DNA of 56,578 bases from an uncultured Collinsella sp. Its GTDB lineage: Bacteria > Actinomycetota > Coriobacteriia > Coriobacteriales > Coriobacteriaceae. The DNA lies in contig UQPP01000010.1 in NCBI GenBank assembly GCA_900543025.1, positions 1 to 56,578 on the forward strand, in the 5' to 3' direction. This document shows, piece by piece, positions 1 through 11,060 of the stretch (position 1 is its first letter; every line of letters begins with the position of its first letter). The position numbers were made by a program, and so were the translations under genes. Under the pieces are notes generated by a model that saw only the letters and a list, made by a program, of their open reading frames with translations, was not told the DNA's origin and made no database searches.

Positions 1-2400
1 GCAGAGTACATCTACAACGCTTACAAGAACACCAAGACCTGTGGTGTCCTGGAGCGCGACGAGGCTTACGGCATCACCAAGATCGCCGAGCCCATCGGCA
101 TCGTGGGCGCCGTCATCCCGACGACCAACCCCACCTCCACCGCGATCTTCAAGACGTTGATCTGCCTGAAGACCCGCAACGCCATCATCATCTCCCCGCA
201 CCCGGCTGCCGCCAAGTGCACCATCGCCGCCGCCAAGCTCGTGCTTGACGCTGCCGTCAAGGCCGGCGCCCCCGAGGGCATCATCGGATGGGTCGATGTC
301 CCCTCCATCGAGCTGACCAACATGGTCATGCGCGACGTCGACATCATCCTCGCCACCGGTGGCCCGGGCATGGTCAAGGCCGCTTACTCCTCGGGCAAGC
401 CCGCCCTGGGCGTTGGCGCCGGTAATACCCCGGTCGTCATCGACGACACCGCCGACGTGCTGCTCGCCGTCAACTCCATCATCCACTCCAAGACCTTCGA
501 CAACGGCATGATCTGCGCTTCCGAGCAGTCCGTGACCGTCATCGACACCATCTATGACCAGGTCAAGGCCGAGTTCCAGAAGCGCGGCTGCTACTTCGTC
601 AAGCAGGGTGCCGAGATGGAGGCCCTGCGTGCCGCCATGTTCAAGAACGGCGCTCTCGACCACCGCATCCCCGGCATGGCTGCCGCCAAGATCGCCGAGC
701 TCGCCGGCATCGAGGTTCCCGCCAAGACCAAGATCCTGATCGCCGAGGTCACCTCCACCGACCCCGCCAAGGAGGAGTTCTCCCACGAGAAGCTCTCCCC
801 GGTCCTGGCCATGTACCACGCCAAGGACTTCCAGGAGGCCGTCGACAAGGCCGAGCACCTGGTGCTCGCCGGTGGCCCGGGCCACACCGCCTCTCTGTAC
901 GTGCACCCCGCCCAGGCCGAGAAGATCAGCCTGTTCGAGCACGTCATGAAGGCCTGCCGTATCGTCATCAACACCCCGTCCTCGCACGGCGGCATCGGTG
1001 ACCTGTACAACTTTGGCATGAAGCCGTCTCTGACCCTGGGCTGCGGCTCCTGGGGCGGCAACTCCGTCTCCGAGAACGTTGGGGTGAAGCACTTGATCAA
1101 CGTTAAGACTGTGGCCGAGCGCCGTGAGAACATGCTGTGGTTCCGCGCTCCCGAGAAGGTCTACTTCAAGAAGGGTTCCACGCCCGTCGCCCTCGACGAG
1201 CTGGGCAACGTCATGGGCAAGAAGCGCGCCTTCATCGTCACCGACCAGTTCCTCTTCAAGAATGGCAACACCCGCGCCATCGAGGCCAAGCTCGACGAGA
1301 TGGGCATCGCCCACGACTGCTTCTACGACGTCGAGCCCGATCCGTCGCTGCAGTGCGCACGTCGCGGCGCCAAGCAGATGGCTCTCTTTGAGCCGGACGT
1401 CATCATCGCCGTCGGCGGTGGCTCCGCTATGGACGCCGGCAAGATCATGTGGATGATGTACGAGCACCCCGAGTGCAAGTTTGAGGACATGGCCATGGAC
1501 TTCATGGACATCCGCAAGCGTATCTTCACCTTCCCCGAGATGGGCAAGAAGGCCTACTTCGTCGCCGTCCCGACCTCTTCGGGTACCGGCTCCGAGTGCA
1601 CGCCGTTCGCCATCATCACCGACAAGGAGACCGGCATCAAGTGGCCGCTCGCCGACTACGCGCTGCTCCCCAACATGGCTATCGTCGACGCCGACAACTG
1701 CATGACCGCCCCGCGCGGCCTGACCGCTGCCTCCGGCATCGACGTCATGACCCACGCCATCGAGTCCTACGTCTCCATCATGGCTTCCGACTACACCAAG
1801 GGCCTCTCCGAGCGCGCTGCCAAGCTCGTCTTCGAGAACCTGCCCTCCAGCTTCACGAACGGCGCCAAGGACCCGCACGCCCGCGAGGAGATGCACAACG
1901 CCTCCTGCATGGCCGGTATGGCCTTCGCCAACGCCTTCCTGGGCCTCAACCACTCCATGGCCCACAAGCTCGGCGCTTTCCATCACCTGCCCCACGGCCT
2001 CGCAAACGCTGTCATCCTGACCCGCGTCATGCGCTACAACGCCGCCGAGGCTCCCGTCAAGATGGGTACCTTCTCCCAGTATCCTTACCCCAACGCGCTG
2101 CACAACTACGCCGAGATGGCCAAGTACTGCGGCATCGAGGGCAAGGACGACAAGGAGGTCTTCGAGAACTTCATCACAAAGCTCGAAGAGCTCAAGGACT
2201 TCATCGGCGTCAAGAAGACCATCGCCGACTACGGTGTTGACGAGCAGTACTTCCTCGACACCCTCGACGAAATGACCGAGCAGGCATTCAACGACCAGTG
2301 CACCGGCGCCAACCCTCGCTACCCGCTCATGAGCGAGATCAAGGAGCTCTACCTGGACGCCTACTACGGCCGCGAGCCCCAGGATTACGCCGTCTGCTAG
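1..2400 (+). CDS. adhE: AdhE, bifunctional acetaldehyde-CoA/alcohol dehydrogenase (5' truncated by window edge)
   Basis: Reduces acetyl-CoA to acetaldehyde and then ethanol with NADH, the main fermentative electron sink in many anaerobes. The frame is open from base 1 and encodes 799 residues, so only about 70 N-terminal residues are missing compared with the usual ~870. The N-terminal half is a CoA-acylating aldehyde dehydrogenase; its catalytic Cys is in NGMICASEQ (codon at 514-516). After a linker, the C-terminal half is an iron-dependent alcohol dehydrogenase with GGGSAMDAGK (nucleotide binding) and the metal-binding His motifs HAIESY and HSMAHKLGAFHHLPHG. Both active sites look intact. 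A GC-rich hairpin follows the stop, so it appears to end its transcript here. The family assignment is secure; the spirosome-forming behaviour known for AdhE cannot be judged from sequence. Confidence 0.97.
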   Translation, partial: AEYIYNAYKNTKTCGVLERDEAYGITKIAEPIGIVGAVIPTTNPTSTAIFKTLICLKTRNAIIISPHPAAAKCTIAAAKLVLDAAVKAGAPEGIIGWVDVPSIELTNMVMRDVDIILATGGPGMVKAAYSSGKPALGVGAGNTPVVIDDTADVLLAVNSIIHSKTFDNGMICASEQSVTVIDTIYDQVKAEFQKRGCYFVKQGAEMEALRAAMFKNGALDHRIPGMAAAKIAELAGIEVPAKTKILIAEVTSTDPAKEEFSHEKLSPVLAMYHAKDFQEAVDKAEHLVLAGGPGHTASLYVHPAQAEKISLFEHVMKACRIVINTPSSHGGIGDLYNFGMKPSLTLGCGSWGGNSVSENVGVKHLINVKTVAERRENMLWFRAPEKVYFKKGSTPVALDELGNVMGKKRAFIVTDQFLFKNGNTRAIEAKLDEMGIAHDCFYDVEPDPSLQCARRGAKQMALFEPDVIIAVGGGSAMDAGKIMWMMYEHPECKFEDMAMDFMDIRKRIFTFPEMGKKAYFVAVPTSSGTGSECTPFAIITDKETGIKWPLADYALLPNMAIVDADNCMTAPRGLTAASGIDVMTHAIESYVSIMASDYTKGLSERAAKLVFENLPSSFTNGAKDPHAREEMHNASCMAGMAFANAFLGLNHSMAHKLGAFHHLPHGLANAVILTRVMRYNAAEAPVKMGTFSQYPYPNALHNYAEMAKYCGIEGKDDKEVFENFITKLEELKDFIGVKKTIADYGVDEQYFLDTLDEMTEQAFNDQCTGANPRYPLMSEIKELYLDAYYGREPQDYAVC

Positions 2401-2417
2401 TTTTAGCACGGTTTTTA

Positions 2418-2456
2418 ACGGCGGGGGTGCACGGGTGTTTCACACACCCCCGCCGT
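2418..2456 (+). terminator. Hairpin after adhE, probable terminator
   Basis: A 12-bp stem (ACGGCGGGGGTG with its complement) and a 15-nt loop sit 17 bases after the adhE stop. The downstream T tract is weak (CGCTTCTA), so termination may be partial or factor-assisted. Confidence 0.55.
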
Positions 2457-2488
2457 CGCTTCTATCGCATCGTTGAAAGGATGCAACC

Positions 2489-3253
2489 ATGCTGCTACCC
2501 GATTCCAAGACCGAGCTCGTCCGCCGTGGCAACAAGGTCGTTTACGACCTGGGCGACAAGATTGTCAAGGTCTTTAACGAGACCAAGCCTGTCTCCGACG
2601 TGTTCAACGAGGCTTTGAATCTTGCCCGCATCAATGAGTGCGGCATCCGCAGCCCCAAGGCGCTCGAGGTTTCCCAGCTCGAGAACGCCAACGGCTGGGC
2701 GCTCGTGACCGAGAAGGTTCCGGGCACCACCCTTGCCGAGAAGATGACTGCCGAGCCCCAGCGCTTTGGTGAGTACCTCGAGATGTTCGTCGACCTCCAG
2801 ATCGAGATCCACGGCTACACCTCCCCGCTGCTCAACCGTCAGCGCGACAAGTTCGCCCGCATGATCGACAGCCTTGATCAGCTCAATGCCACCACGCGCT
2901 ACAACCTTCAGGAGCGTCTGGACGGCATGACCAAGGAGTTCAAGGTCTGCCACGGCGACTTCAACCCCTCCAACGTCATCGTCGGCGACGACGGCCAGCT
3001 CTATGTGTGCGACTGGGCACACGCCACCCAGGGCTCCCCTGCTGCCGACGTTGCCACCACCTACCTGCTCTTTGCCCTCAACAGCAAGGATCAGGCTGAG
3101 GCCTACCTGGAGCTCTACTGCGACCGCGCCGACATGCCCATGCAGGTCGTGCGTCAGTGGACGAGCATCGTCGCCGCTTCCGAGCTCGCTCGTAAGCGCA
3201 ACGTGAACGATGAGTTCCTGAAGAACTGGATCGACGTCGTCGATTATCAGTAA
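2489..3253 (+). CDS. APH/choline-kinase-like phosphotransferase
   Basis: A 254-residue protein with the aminoglycoside-phosphotransferase/choline-kinase fold. The catalytic loop HGDFNPSN is near residue 155 (Asp is the catalytic base, Asn a metal ligand) and the metal-binding Asp lies in CDWAHA near residue 175. The N-terminal part has the small-lobe pattern VVYDLGDKIVKVF. It should transfer phosphate from ATP to a small hydroxyl-bearing substrate, but the substrate cannot be read from sequence. Resistance, choline/ethanolamine or sugar kinase activity are all possible, and the lone housekeeping setting favours metabolism over resistance. The start has GAAAGGA 8 bases upstream. It lies 88 bases after adhE and is followed by a strong terminator, so it is a separate short transcript or an adhE read-through gene. 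Confidence 0.8.
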   Translation: MLLPDSKTELVRRGNKVVYDLGDKIVKVFNETKPVSDVFNEALNLARINECGIRSPKALEVSQLENANGWALVTEKVPGTTLAEKMTAEPQRFGEYLEMFVDLQIEIHGYTSPLLNRQRDKFARMIDSLDQLNATTRYNLQERLDGMTKEFKVCHGDFNPSNVIVGDDGQLYVCDWAHATQGSPAADVATTYLLFALNSKDQAEAYLELYCDRADMPMQVVRQWTSIVAASELARKRNVNDEFLKNWIDVVDYQ

Positions 3254-3285
3254 TATCTGAGCGATTTATTTCGCATCGGAGGCAC

Positions 3286-3329
3286 AAGGAAAACCCCGCA
3301 GCTCGCATGGGCTGTGGGGTTTTCCTTTT
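3286..3329 (+). terminator. Rho-independent terminator after the kinase gene
   Basis: A 17-bp stem with one G-U pair and an 8-nt loop, followed by TT. It contains the A-rich and T-rich flanks of a bidirectional terminator and sits between the + strand kinase and the converging proS operon. Confidence 0.85.
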
Positions 3330-3350
3330 AGATATCGAGGATGCCACAAG

Positions 3351-3401
3351 ATAAAAGGACGGCCCCGCATCTCCCCGATCTGGAGAAATGCGGGGCCGTC
3401 C
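3351..3401 (-). terminator. Terminator of the rseP-ispG-proS transcript
   Basis: A perfect 14-bp stem (GGACGGCCCCGCAT) with a 17-nt loop, followed on the minus strand by TTTTAT. It lies 30 bases beyond the proS stop and faces the + strand terminator of the kinase. Confidence 0.88.
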
Positions 3402-3431
3402 CGTATATCGAACTACAAGCGAAATCGTCGA

Positions 3432-5153
<1,722 letters not shown>

Positions 5154-6236
5154 TTATTTCTCCTCAAAAAGCTTGTCGACCTCGGCCATAAGCGCGTCGA
5201 CAATTTGGTCCTCAGCTACTTTACCAATGATCTGGCCATGCGAAAAGAGCAAAGCCTGACCACGTCCGCAAGCAACGCCCAGGTCGGCATCGGAAGCCTC
5301 ACCGGGGCCATTAACGGCACATCCCATCACAGCGATCGAAAGCGGCGCGGAGTAGTTCTTAAGCCGCTCGGTTACTTCCTCGGCGATGGGAATCAGGTTA
5401 ACCTGGCAGCGGGCGCACGTGGGGCACGAGACAATCTCGGGGCCACGGCGACGCAGGCCCAACGACTGCAGAATACCCCAGGCAACCGGCGGCTCCTCAA
5501 CCGGATCGGCCGTGAGCGAGACGCGCATGGTGTCACCGATACCCTCAGACAGCAGGATACCAAGGCCCACCGAGCTTTTAATGGTGCCCTGCAGCTTGGT
5601 CCCCGCCTCCGTCACGCCCAGGTGAAGCGGAACGTGGGGAATCTCACGCGACAGGGCTCGATAGGTATCGAGCGTCGTTTGCACGCTATGGGCCTTGGCC
5701 GAAAGCACAATGTTAGTAAAGCCGCGGTCCTCAAAGTGCTTGACGAAGCGCTCGCTCGACATCACGAGCTTTTCGGGCTGCGTGAGGTCTTCGCGCTCGG
5801 CGATATCCTGCTCAAGCGAGCCCGCGTTCACGCCAATACGAATCGCGCACCCAGCGGCGCCCGCGGCATCGATCACGGCATCGACCTTGGCCCAATCGCC
5901 AATGTTGCCGGGATTGATGCGCAGCTTGGCAGCACCGGCCTCAACGGCACCAATGGCGAGCTTATGGTTAAAGTGAATATCGGCGACAATCGGCACCGGG
6001 GACTCAGCACAGATGGTGCGGAAACCCTCAAGCGCGGCCTGGGTGGGCACGCTCACGCGCACGATATCGCAGCCAGCCTGCGCCAACGCGCACACTTGCG
6101 CAAGCGTTGCCTGGGCATCAGCGGTATCGGTGCAGGTCATGGACTGAACCACGACCGGAGCGCCGCCACCGATCTGCACGCCGCCCACATGCACGGGGCA
6201 CGTCAACTCGCGAGGCAAAGGATGGGATAAAGACAA
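5154..6236 (-). CDS. ispG: 4-hydroxy-3-methylbut-2-enyl diphosphate synthase (IspG/GcpE)
   Basis: Converts MEcPP to HMBPP in the MEP isoprenoid pathway using a [4Fe-4S] cluster. Cluster cysteines are in SCPTCARC and in CAVNGPGE, which also supplies the conserved Glu. ADIHFNHKLA and the TIM-barrel pattern match the family. I chose a TTG start (360 residues): GGGGAG is 8 bases upstream and the homologous part starts soon after. An earlier ATG would run back into rseP. The neighbours dxr, cdsA and uppS make this an isoprenoid-to-undecaprenyl block. Function is secure; the start codon is inferred. Confidence 0.95.
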   Translation of the reverse strand: MSLSHPLPRELTCPVHVGGVQIGGGAPVVVQSMTCTDTADAQATLAQVCALAQAGCDIVRVSVPTQAALEGFRTICAESPVPIVADIHFNHKLAIGAVEAGAAKLRINPGNIGDWAKVDAVIDAAGAAGCAIRIGVNAGSLEQDIAEREDLTQPEKLVMSSERFVKHFEDRGFTNIVLSAKAHSVQTTLDTYRALSREIPHVPLHLGVTEAGTKLQGTIKSSVGLGILLSEGIGDTMRVSLTADPVEEPPVAWGILQSLGLRRRGPEIVSCPTCARCQVNLIPIAEEVTERLKNYSAPLSIAVMGCAVNGPGEASDADLGVACGRGQALLFSHGQIIGKVAEDQIVDALMAEVDKLFEEK

Positions 6237-6249
6237 TCCAAACACTCCC

Positions 6250-7611
6250 CTACAGAATAAATCGAAGGATGTCGGAACGAAGCATATAGACAAACAGCAG
6301 CACAAAGAGCGCGATGCCCACATAACTCACAATCGTCTGGACCTTGAGCGGAAGCTCGCGGCCAGCAATCTTTTGAATGATCTCGATGACCAGCTTGCCG
6401 CCATCGAGTGGTGGGATGGGCAGCAGGTTCATAAAGCCAAGCGAGAACGAAATGAGGGCGGCAAACGAAAGGAACGTGGCAGGGCCGGCAGCAGCAGCCT
6501 GTGAGGACATAACGCTAATGCCCACGATCGAAGAAGACTGATCGAGAATCTCCATCGTATGCTGCGGCTGGAGCAGGCGCATCACGCCCTCCGCTGTCTG
6601 CACGACATAGGAGAACGAAAGGCGAGCCGACATGATGGGGTCTAAACGGACCACCTGCGTAGAGGCATACACACCTAGGCGCTCGTCCTCTTTGAGCGCA
6701 ACCGAGGTCGAATGCTGCTTGCCGTCGCGCTCATACTCAATGGCGATATCGTCCTTACCGGCGGCCTTGCCGATGGCATCGTAAACGTCCATCCAGGTAG
6801 AGCACGATACTCCGTCAACCGAAAGGATCGCGTCGCCGCCCTCGATACCCGCCTTGGCGGCAATAGACCCCTCGTCAACCTGACCGATCACGTTGGTATC
6901 CATCGGCACGGTGACACCCGCAATAGAGTAGATGCTCATAAGCAGCAAAAAGCCCGTCAGGATATTGACGAGAATGCCCGCGAGCAGCATAAAGGCGCGC
7001 TTGAGAAAACCCTGGCCCAGATAGGTATGCGAACGCTCTTGCGCAAGGAACTCGGCTTCGCCGCACGGCAGCTCCCACACATCGCCCTCGGCAGTTGAAT
7101 GTTCGCGATCGAACCGGCGGCCGTCAAAGGTGGTGTAGCCTGCCGCGTCTCGCGGCAGCGTCTGATACTTGGTGGGATAGTAGCTCGGCGAGAGCTTCTC
7201 CCCTTCCTCATACCAAGGCGCGATAGAGCCCCAACCCAAAAGCAAGGCGCATGCCTCGAGCACATCCTCCTCGGATAGCTCGAGCTCGGCGGCAAGGTCG
7301 GCCACGGTCACACGACCATGACGATAGATAGCCGCGAGCACGCGATCGGCGCAGGAGACGTCGGTCGGATCCATACCGCAGATGGCAGCGTAGCCACCCA
7401 GCAGCAGCGGGGTCACGCCAAACTTGGTTCCAATGCGACGCGACGTGTAATGGATGTCAAAGCGGCAAGGCAGGCCCAAAAAGAACTCGGTCACACGGAC
7501 GCCGCAGGCACGTGCCGCCAAAAAGTGGCCGCCCTCGTGCAAAAACACGAGGACGGAAAGCATCAACAGGCCCCAAAAGACCGATGAGAGAACGCTCAGA
7601 ACAGTATCCAT
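6250..7611 (-). CDS. rseP: RseP-like site-2 metalloprotease with an unusual cytoplasmic insertion
   Basis: A membrane-embedded M50 zinc protease that cuts transmembrane substrates such as anti-sigma factors. The zinc motif HEGGH is at residues 25-29 in the first membrane segment; the second catalytic motif NLLPIPPLDGG lies near the C-terminus between membrane helices. A single PDZ domain follows the third helix. Between HEGGH and the PDZ domain is a segment of about 110 residues that includes a winged-helix-like stretch (DRVLAAIYRHGRVTVADLAA), which ordinary RseP lacks. The ATG start is chosen by homology; its ribosome site is poor, and a TTG 15 bases upstream is the alternative. It lies between dxr and ispG, as in many bacteria. 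Confidence 0.92.
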   Translation of the reverse strand: MDTVLSVLSSVFWGLLMLSVLVFLHEGGHFLAARACGVRVTEFFLGLPCRFDIHYTSRRIGTKFGVTPLLLGGYAAICGMDPTDVSCADRVLAAIYRHGRVTVADLAAELELSEEDVLEACALLLGWGSIAPWYEEGEKLSPSYYPTKYQTLPRDAAGYTTFDGRRFDREHSTAEGDVWELPCGEAEFLAQERSHTYLGQGFLKRAFMLLAGILVNILTGFLLLMSIYSIAGVTVPMDTNVIGQVDEGSIAAKAGIEGGDAILSVDGVSCSTWMDVYDAIGKAAGKDDIAIEYERDGKQHSTSVALKEDERLGVYASTQVVRLDPIMSARLSFSYVVQTAEGVMRLLQPQHTMEILDQSSSIVGISVMSSQAAAAGPATFLSFAALISFSLGFMNLLPIPPLDGGKLVIEIIQKIAGRELPLKVQTIVSYVGIALFVLLFVYMLRSDILRFIL

Positions 7612-7636
7612 AAAACGAAAAAGCAATCCTTATGGG

Positions 7637-8824
7637 TTAGGAACGGGTTGCGGCGAGCACCTGCGCAGCCTTTTCACGCGCCCACGCATCGATGTCGCGA
7701 AGCTGCTCAAACGAATCGACCGCCTGCATATCGTGGGCATCCATGCAGGATTCTACAATGCGATCGATATCGGTAAAGCTGCAGCCATCGTGCAGGAAGG
7801 CATCGACAGCGACCTCGTTGGCGGCATTGAGCACGCACGGCATGGTGCCACCCGTCTTGCCGGCACGCTCGGCCAGTGCCAGACAGCGGAAGGTATCCAT
7901 GTCGGCAGCATCAAACGTGAGCTGCCCCAGCTCGCGGAAATCGATACGAGGCGCCGGGGTATCCCAACGCTCGGGATACGAGAACGCGAACTGGATGGGA
8001 ATACGCATGTCGGAAGCACCGAGATGCGCCATCACGGAGCCGTCGGCGAACTCGACCATAGAGTGAATCTTGGACTGACGCTGCACGACCACGTTAATGA
8101 AATCGAGGCCGCAGTTAAACAGATGCATGGCCTCAATTCGCTCCAGGCCCTTGTTCATGAGGGTGGCGGAGTCGATGGTGATCTTGGCGCCCATGGCCCA
8201 CGTGGGATGTGCAAGGGCATCGGCACGCGTCACGCGATTGAGCTCGTCGCGCGTGCGGCCAAAGAACGGACCGCCCGAGCAGGTGAGCCAAATACAATGA
8301 GCCTCGCGCGGGTCCTCCCCCAGATAGCACTGGTAGATGGCGGAGTGCTCAGAGTCGACTGGAATAAGCTGGCCCGGTTGCGCCAACGGCATAAGCAAGT
8401 CGCCACCGACGACGAGGGACTCCTTGTTGGCAAGGGCAAGGCGCTTATTCGAGGTCAAGGCCGCATGGCTCGCCTCGAGACCGGCGGCACCCACAATAGC
8501 AACGAGCACGCAGTCGACATCGTCGCGACGCGCGAGCTCGCAAACCGCCTGCGCGCCAACGCCGAGCTTCGTTCCCTCGGGCAACTCCTGCAGCACGGCG
8601 TCATCGCCATGAGCGACATCGGCCACGGCAACCGCCGGAACCGAGAACTCGCGGGCAGCGGCAACGAGCTCGGAGGTACTAGAGTTAACGGACAGCGCCG
8701 TCACCTGCAGGCGATCGGCATGCTGACGGCACACATCAAGTGCCTGGGTGCCGATGGAGCCCGTACAACCCAGGATGGCAACGCGAAGGCGTCCATCGGG
8801 GCCATACGTCGTTTGGAAGGACAT
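7637..8824 (-). CDS. dxr: 1-deoxy-D-xylulose-5-phosphate reductoisomerase
   Basis: The committed MEP-pathway step, making MEP from DXP with NADPH. ILGCTGSIGTQ is the N-terminal NADPH-binding loop, and NKESLVVGG and DSEHSAIYQC carry metal and substrate ligands. The length of 395 residues is normal. The ATG overlaps the cdsA stop by one base (TAATG), with GGAGG about 9 bases upstream, so translation is coupled to cdsA. rseP follows after 25 bases. Confidence 0.97.
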   Translation of the reverse strand: MSFQTTYGPDGRLRVAILGCTGSIGTQALDVCRQHADRLQVTALSVNSSTSELVAAAREFSVPAVAVADVAHGDDAVLQELPEGTKLGVGAQAVCELARRDDVDCVLVAIVGAAGLEASHAALTSNKRLALANKESLVVGGDLLMPLAQPGQLIPVDSEHSAIYQCYLGEDPREAHCIWLTCSGGPFFGRTRDELNRVTRADALAHPTWAMGAKITIDSATLMNKGLERIEAMHLFNCGLDFINVVVQRQSKIHSMVEFADGSVMAHLGASDMRIPIQFAFSYPERWDTPAPRIDFRELGQLTFDAADMDTFRCLALAERAGKTGGTMPCVLNAANEVAVDAFLHDGCSFTDIDRIVESCMDAHDMQAVDSFEQLRDIDAWAREKAAQVLAATRS

Positions 8825-9723
8825 TACAGCACGCCTCCGATCATCAAAAGCAGCTGAGCGGTAATGCAACCAAAGATAAGCGAGTCGCTACGGTCGAGCA
8901 TGCCGCCATGGCCCGGGATAAGGTTGCCGGAATCCTTGACGCCCACGCCACGCTTGATGCGCGACTCGATAAGGTCGCCGATAACGCCCAGGACGGACAC
9001 GACCACGCCGCACAGCAGCGCATAGGGCAGGCTGAGCTTGTAGAAGTGCGTCGCCCACAGGATGAGCCAAATCAAAACCGAGCCCAGGATGCCGCCGACA
9101 AACCCCTCCCAGCTCTTTTTGGGAGAGATCTTGGGAACCATCTTGTGCTTACCGATACGGCTGCCCACGATGTAGGCAAACGAATCGGAGACCCAAAGGG
9201 ACGCGCAAACGCCCACCGAAAGCAGGGCGCCGGCAAAACCGGGCACGGCATCGCGCAGCAGCACGATAGCCGACAACATAAAGCCAGTGTAGATGGGTCC
9301 CATGAGCGTCACGGCCACATCAGAGATGCGGGTACGCGGCGACCAGACATACCAAATGCCCACAGCGAGCATCAGGGCAAAAAGCAGGGCATTCAGCAAC
9401 ATCGAATCGCCCAACGCCGACAGCGGAAAGAGTACGGCGGCAGCGATACCCATGCGCTCGTTAGCCATCTTGCCATCGAGCCTCGTCATACGGAAAAACT
9501 CATAGCAGCACAGACCGCTCATGACGGAAACAAAGATGGCAGTGGGCACGATACCCAAAACCAGGCACAGGATAAAGACAACGGCGTAGACGATACCGGC
9601 GGCGGCACGGGTAATAAAGCCCGCCAGCCACGAACCGGTGCCGCTCTTCGCTGCAGGCGCTCCCGCAGTGGCAGCTTTACGCGCAGGCGTCTTGGGAGCA
9701 GATGCCTTGGGACGATCGGACAC
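8824..9723 (-). CDS. cdsA: Phosphatidate cytidylyltransferase
   Basis: Makes CDP-diacylglycerol from phosphatidate and CTP in the membrane, the entry to phospholipid synthesis. It is a 299-residue protein with multiple membrane segments and the C-terminal CDP signature (KDSGNLIPGHGGMLDRSDS). The first ~30 residues are a low-complexity Ala/Pro/Lys tail before the first helix. It begins with GTG two bases after the uppS stop, with GAGG upstream. Sitting in uppS-cdsA-dxr order is typical of bacteria. Confidence 0.96.
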   Translation of the reverse strand: MSDRPKASAPKTPARKAATAGAPAAKSGTGSWLAGFITRAAAGIVYAVVFILCLVLGIVPTAIFVSVMSGLCCYEFFRMTRLDGKMANERMGIAAAVLFPLSALGDSMLLNALLFALMLAVGIWYVWSPRTRISDVAVTLMGPIYTGFMLSAIVLLRDAVPGFAGALLSVGVCASLWVSDSFAYIVGSRIGKHKMVPKISPKKSWEGFVGGILGSVLIWLILWATHFYKLSLPYALLCGVVVSVLGVIGDLIESRIKRGVGVKDSGNLIPGHGGMLDRSDSLIFGCITAQLLLMIGGVL

Positions 9724-9725
9724 GA

Positions 9726-10520
9726 TTAAGCCTCCTCGGTCTTGCTCAGTCCACCAAACCTACGGTCACGGCCCTGATAGGCCAAAATGGCGTCGACAAG
9801 GCCCCAACGATCAAAGTCAGGCCAATAGGTATCGGTGACGTAGAACTCGGAATAAGCCACCTGCCACAGCAGATAGTTCGAAAGGCGCAGCTCACCAGAG
9901 GTGCGAATCACAAGCTCAGGATCGGGAAGACCGGCGGTATAGAGGTGGGAGGCCACCATGTCGTCATCAATTGCGGCAGGATCAATCTTACCGGCGGCAG
10001 CGTCGAGTGCGATCTGACGAACAGCGCGGGTAATCTCGGAACGCGCGCCGTAGTTGACAGCAAGCGCCAGCGTCATACCGGTGTGATCGGCGCACTCGGC
10101 AAGACCGCGTTCAAAAACGTCGCGGGTCTTCTTGGGCAGCGCGGAAATGTCACCCAAAAAGACAACGCGCACGTTTTCGCGCTTCAGAAGCGGCAGCTCG
10201 TCGATAAACGTCTTGGCAAACAGGTGCATCAAGACGTTGACCTCGTGCTGCGGACGGTTCCAGTTTTCGGTAGAAAACGCATAGGCCGAAAGCACGTCGA
10301 CGCCCAGACGCACGCAGGCGGTAATAATCTCGCGAAGGGAGACGATACCCGCCTTGTGGCCCTCAGTGCGCGCAAGACCGCGCGACGTAGCCCAACGACC
10401 GTTGCCGTCCATGATGCACGAGATATGGTGCGGAATGTTATTGAGGTCAAGGTCGGAAAAACCGACGCCCGCAGGGGCGTCGGCAAAGTACTCGACCAGT
10501 TTATGCTCGTCGTATTGCAC
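9726..10520 (-). CDS. uppS: Undecaprenyl diphosphate synthase family (cis-prenyltransferase)
   Basis: Extends farnesyl diphosphate with isopentenyl diphosphate to the C55 lipid carrier for peptidoglycan. The family signature IMDGNGRWA (catalytic Asp) is at residues ~36-44, and the C-terminal substrate motif appears as PDPELVIRTSGELRLSN. Length 264, with ~25 extra N-terminal residues. GTG start with GGAG 8-11 bases upstream, one base after frr. Product chain length (C55 or a shorter prenyl) cannot be read directly, but the context favours the undecaprenyl carrier. Confidence 0.95.
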   Translation of the reverse strand: MQYDEHKLVEYFADAPAGVGFSDLDLNNIPHHISCIMDGNGRWATSRGLARTEGHKAGIVSLREIITACVRLGVDVLSAYAFSTENWNRPQHEVNVLMHLFAKTFIDELPLLKRENVRVVFLGDISALPKKTRDVFERGLAECADHTGMTLALAVNYGARSEITRAVRQIALDAAAGKIDPAAIDDDMVASHLYTAGLPDPELVIRTSGELRLSNYLLWQVAYSEFYVTDTYWPDFDRWGLVDAILAYQGRDRRFGGLSKTEEA

Positions 10521-10521
10521 C

Positions 10522-11058
10522 TTAGATCTCCATGACCTCGGCTTCTTTTTCCTTCAGAAGCTCCTCGACCTTGGCGACATACTCATCGGTGTGCTTCTGG
10601 ACCTTGGCCTGCTCGCGACGGACATCGTCCTCGGTGAGCTCCTCATCGCGCTCGAGCTTGTTGTTGAAGTCGCGACGGATGTTACGGATAGACACCTTGG
10701 CCTGCTCAGCGTACTCGCGGCACTCCTTGACGAGCTCGCGACGGCGCTCCTCGGTGGGAGCCGGGAACGGCAGACGAACGACGGTGCCATCGGAGTTGGG
10801 GGTAATACCCAGATCGGAAGCGCCGATGGCCTTGACGATAGCGTTGATGAGTGCCTTGTCCCACGGCTCGATGAGCAGCATGTGGGCCTCGGGGGTCTTG
10901 ACGGCGGCAACCTGCGTGACCGGCGTGGGAACACCGTAATAATCGACGGTGATGTCGGACAGAATGTTGGCATTGGCGCGGCCGGTACGAACCTTGGAGA
11001 AGTTATGCTTGAGGGACTCGAGCGACTTGTCCATGTGGGCGGTGATGTTCTCTGCCAT
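10522..11058 (-). CDS. frr: Ribosome recycling factor
   Basis: Splits post-termination ribosomes together with EF-G. The 178-residue protein shows the family core KVRTGRANANIL and the C-terminal IRRDFNN helix region of the three-helix bundle. It follows pyrH by two bases and precedes uppS by one base, the conserved pyrH-frr-uppS order. Confidence 0.98.
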   Translation of the reverse strand: MAENITAHMDKSLESLKHNFSKVRTGRANANILSDITVDYYGVPTPVTQVAAVKTPEAHMLLIEPWDKALINAIVKAIGASDLGITPNSDGTVVRLPFPAPTEERRRELVKECREYAEQAKVSIRNIRRDFNNKLERDEELTEDDVRREQAKVQKHTDEYVAKVEELLKEKEAEVMEI

Positions 11059-11060
11059 GC

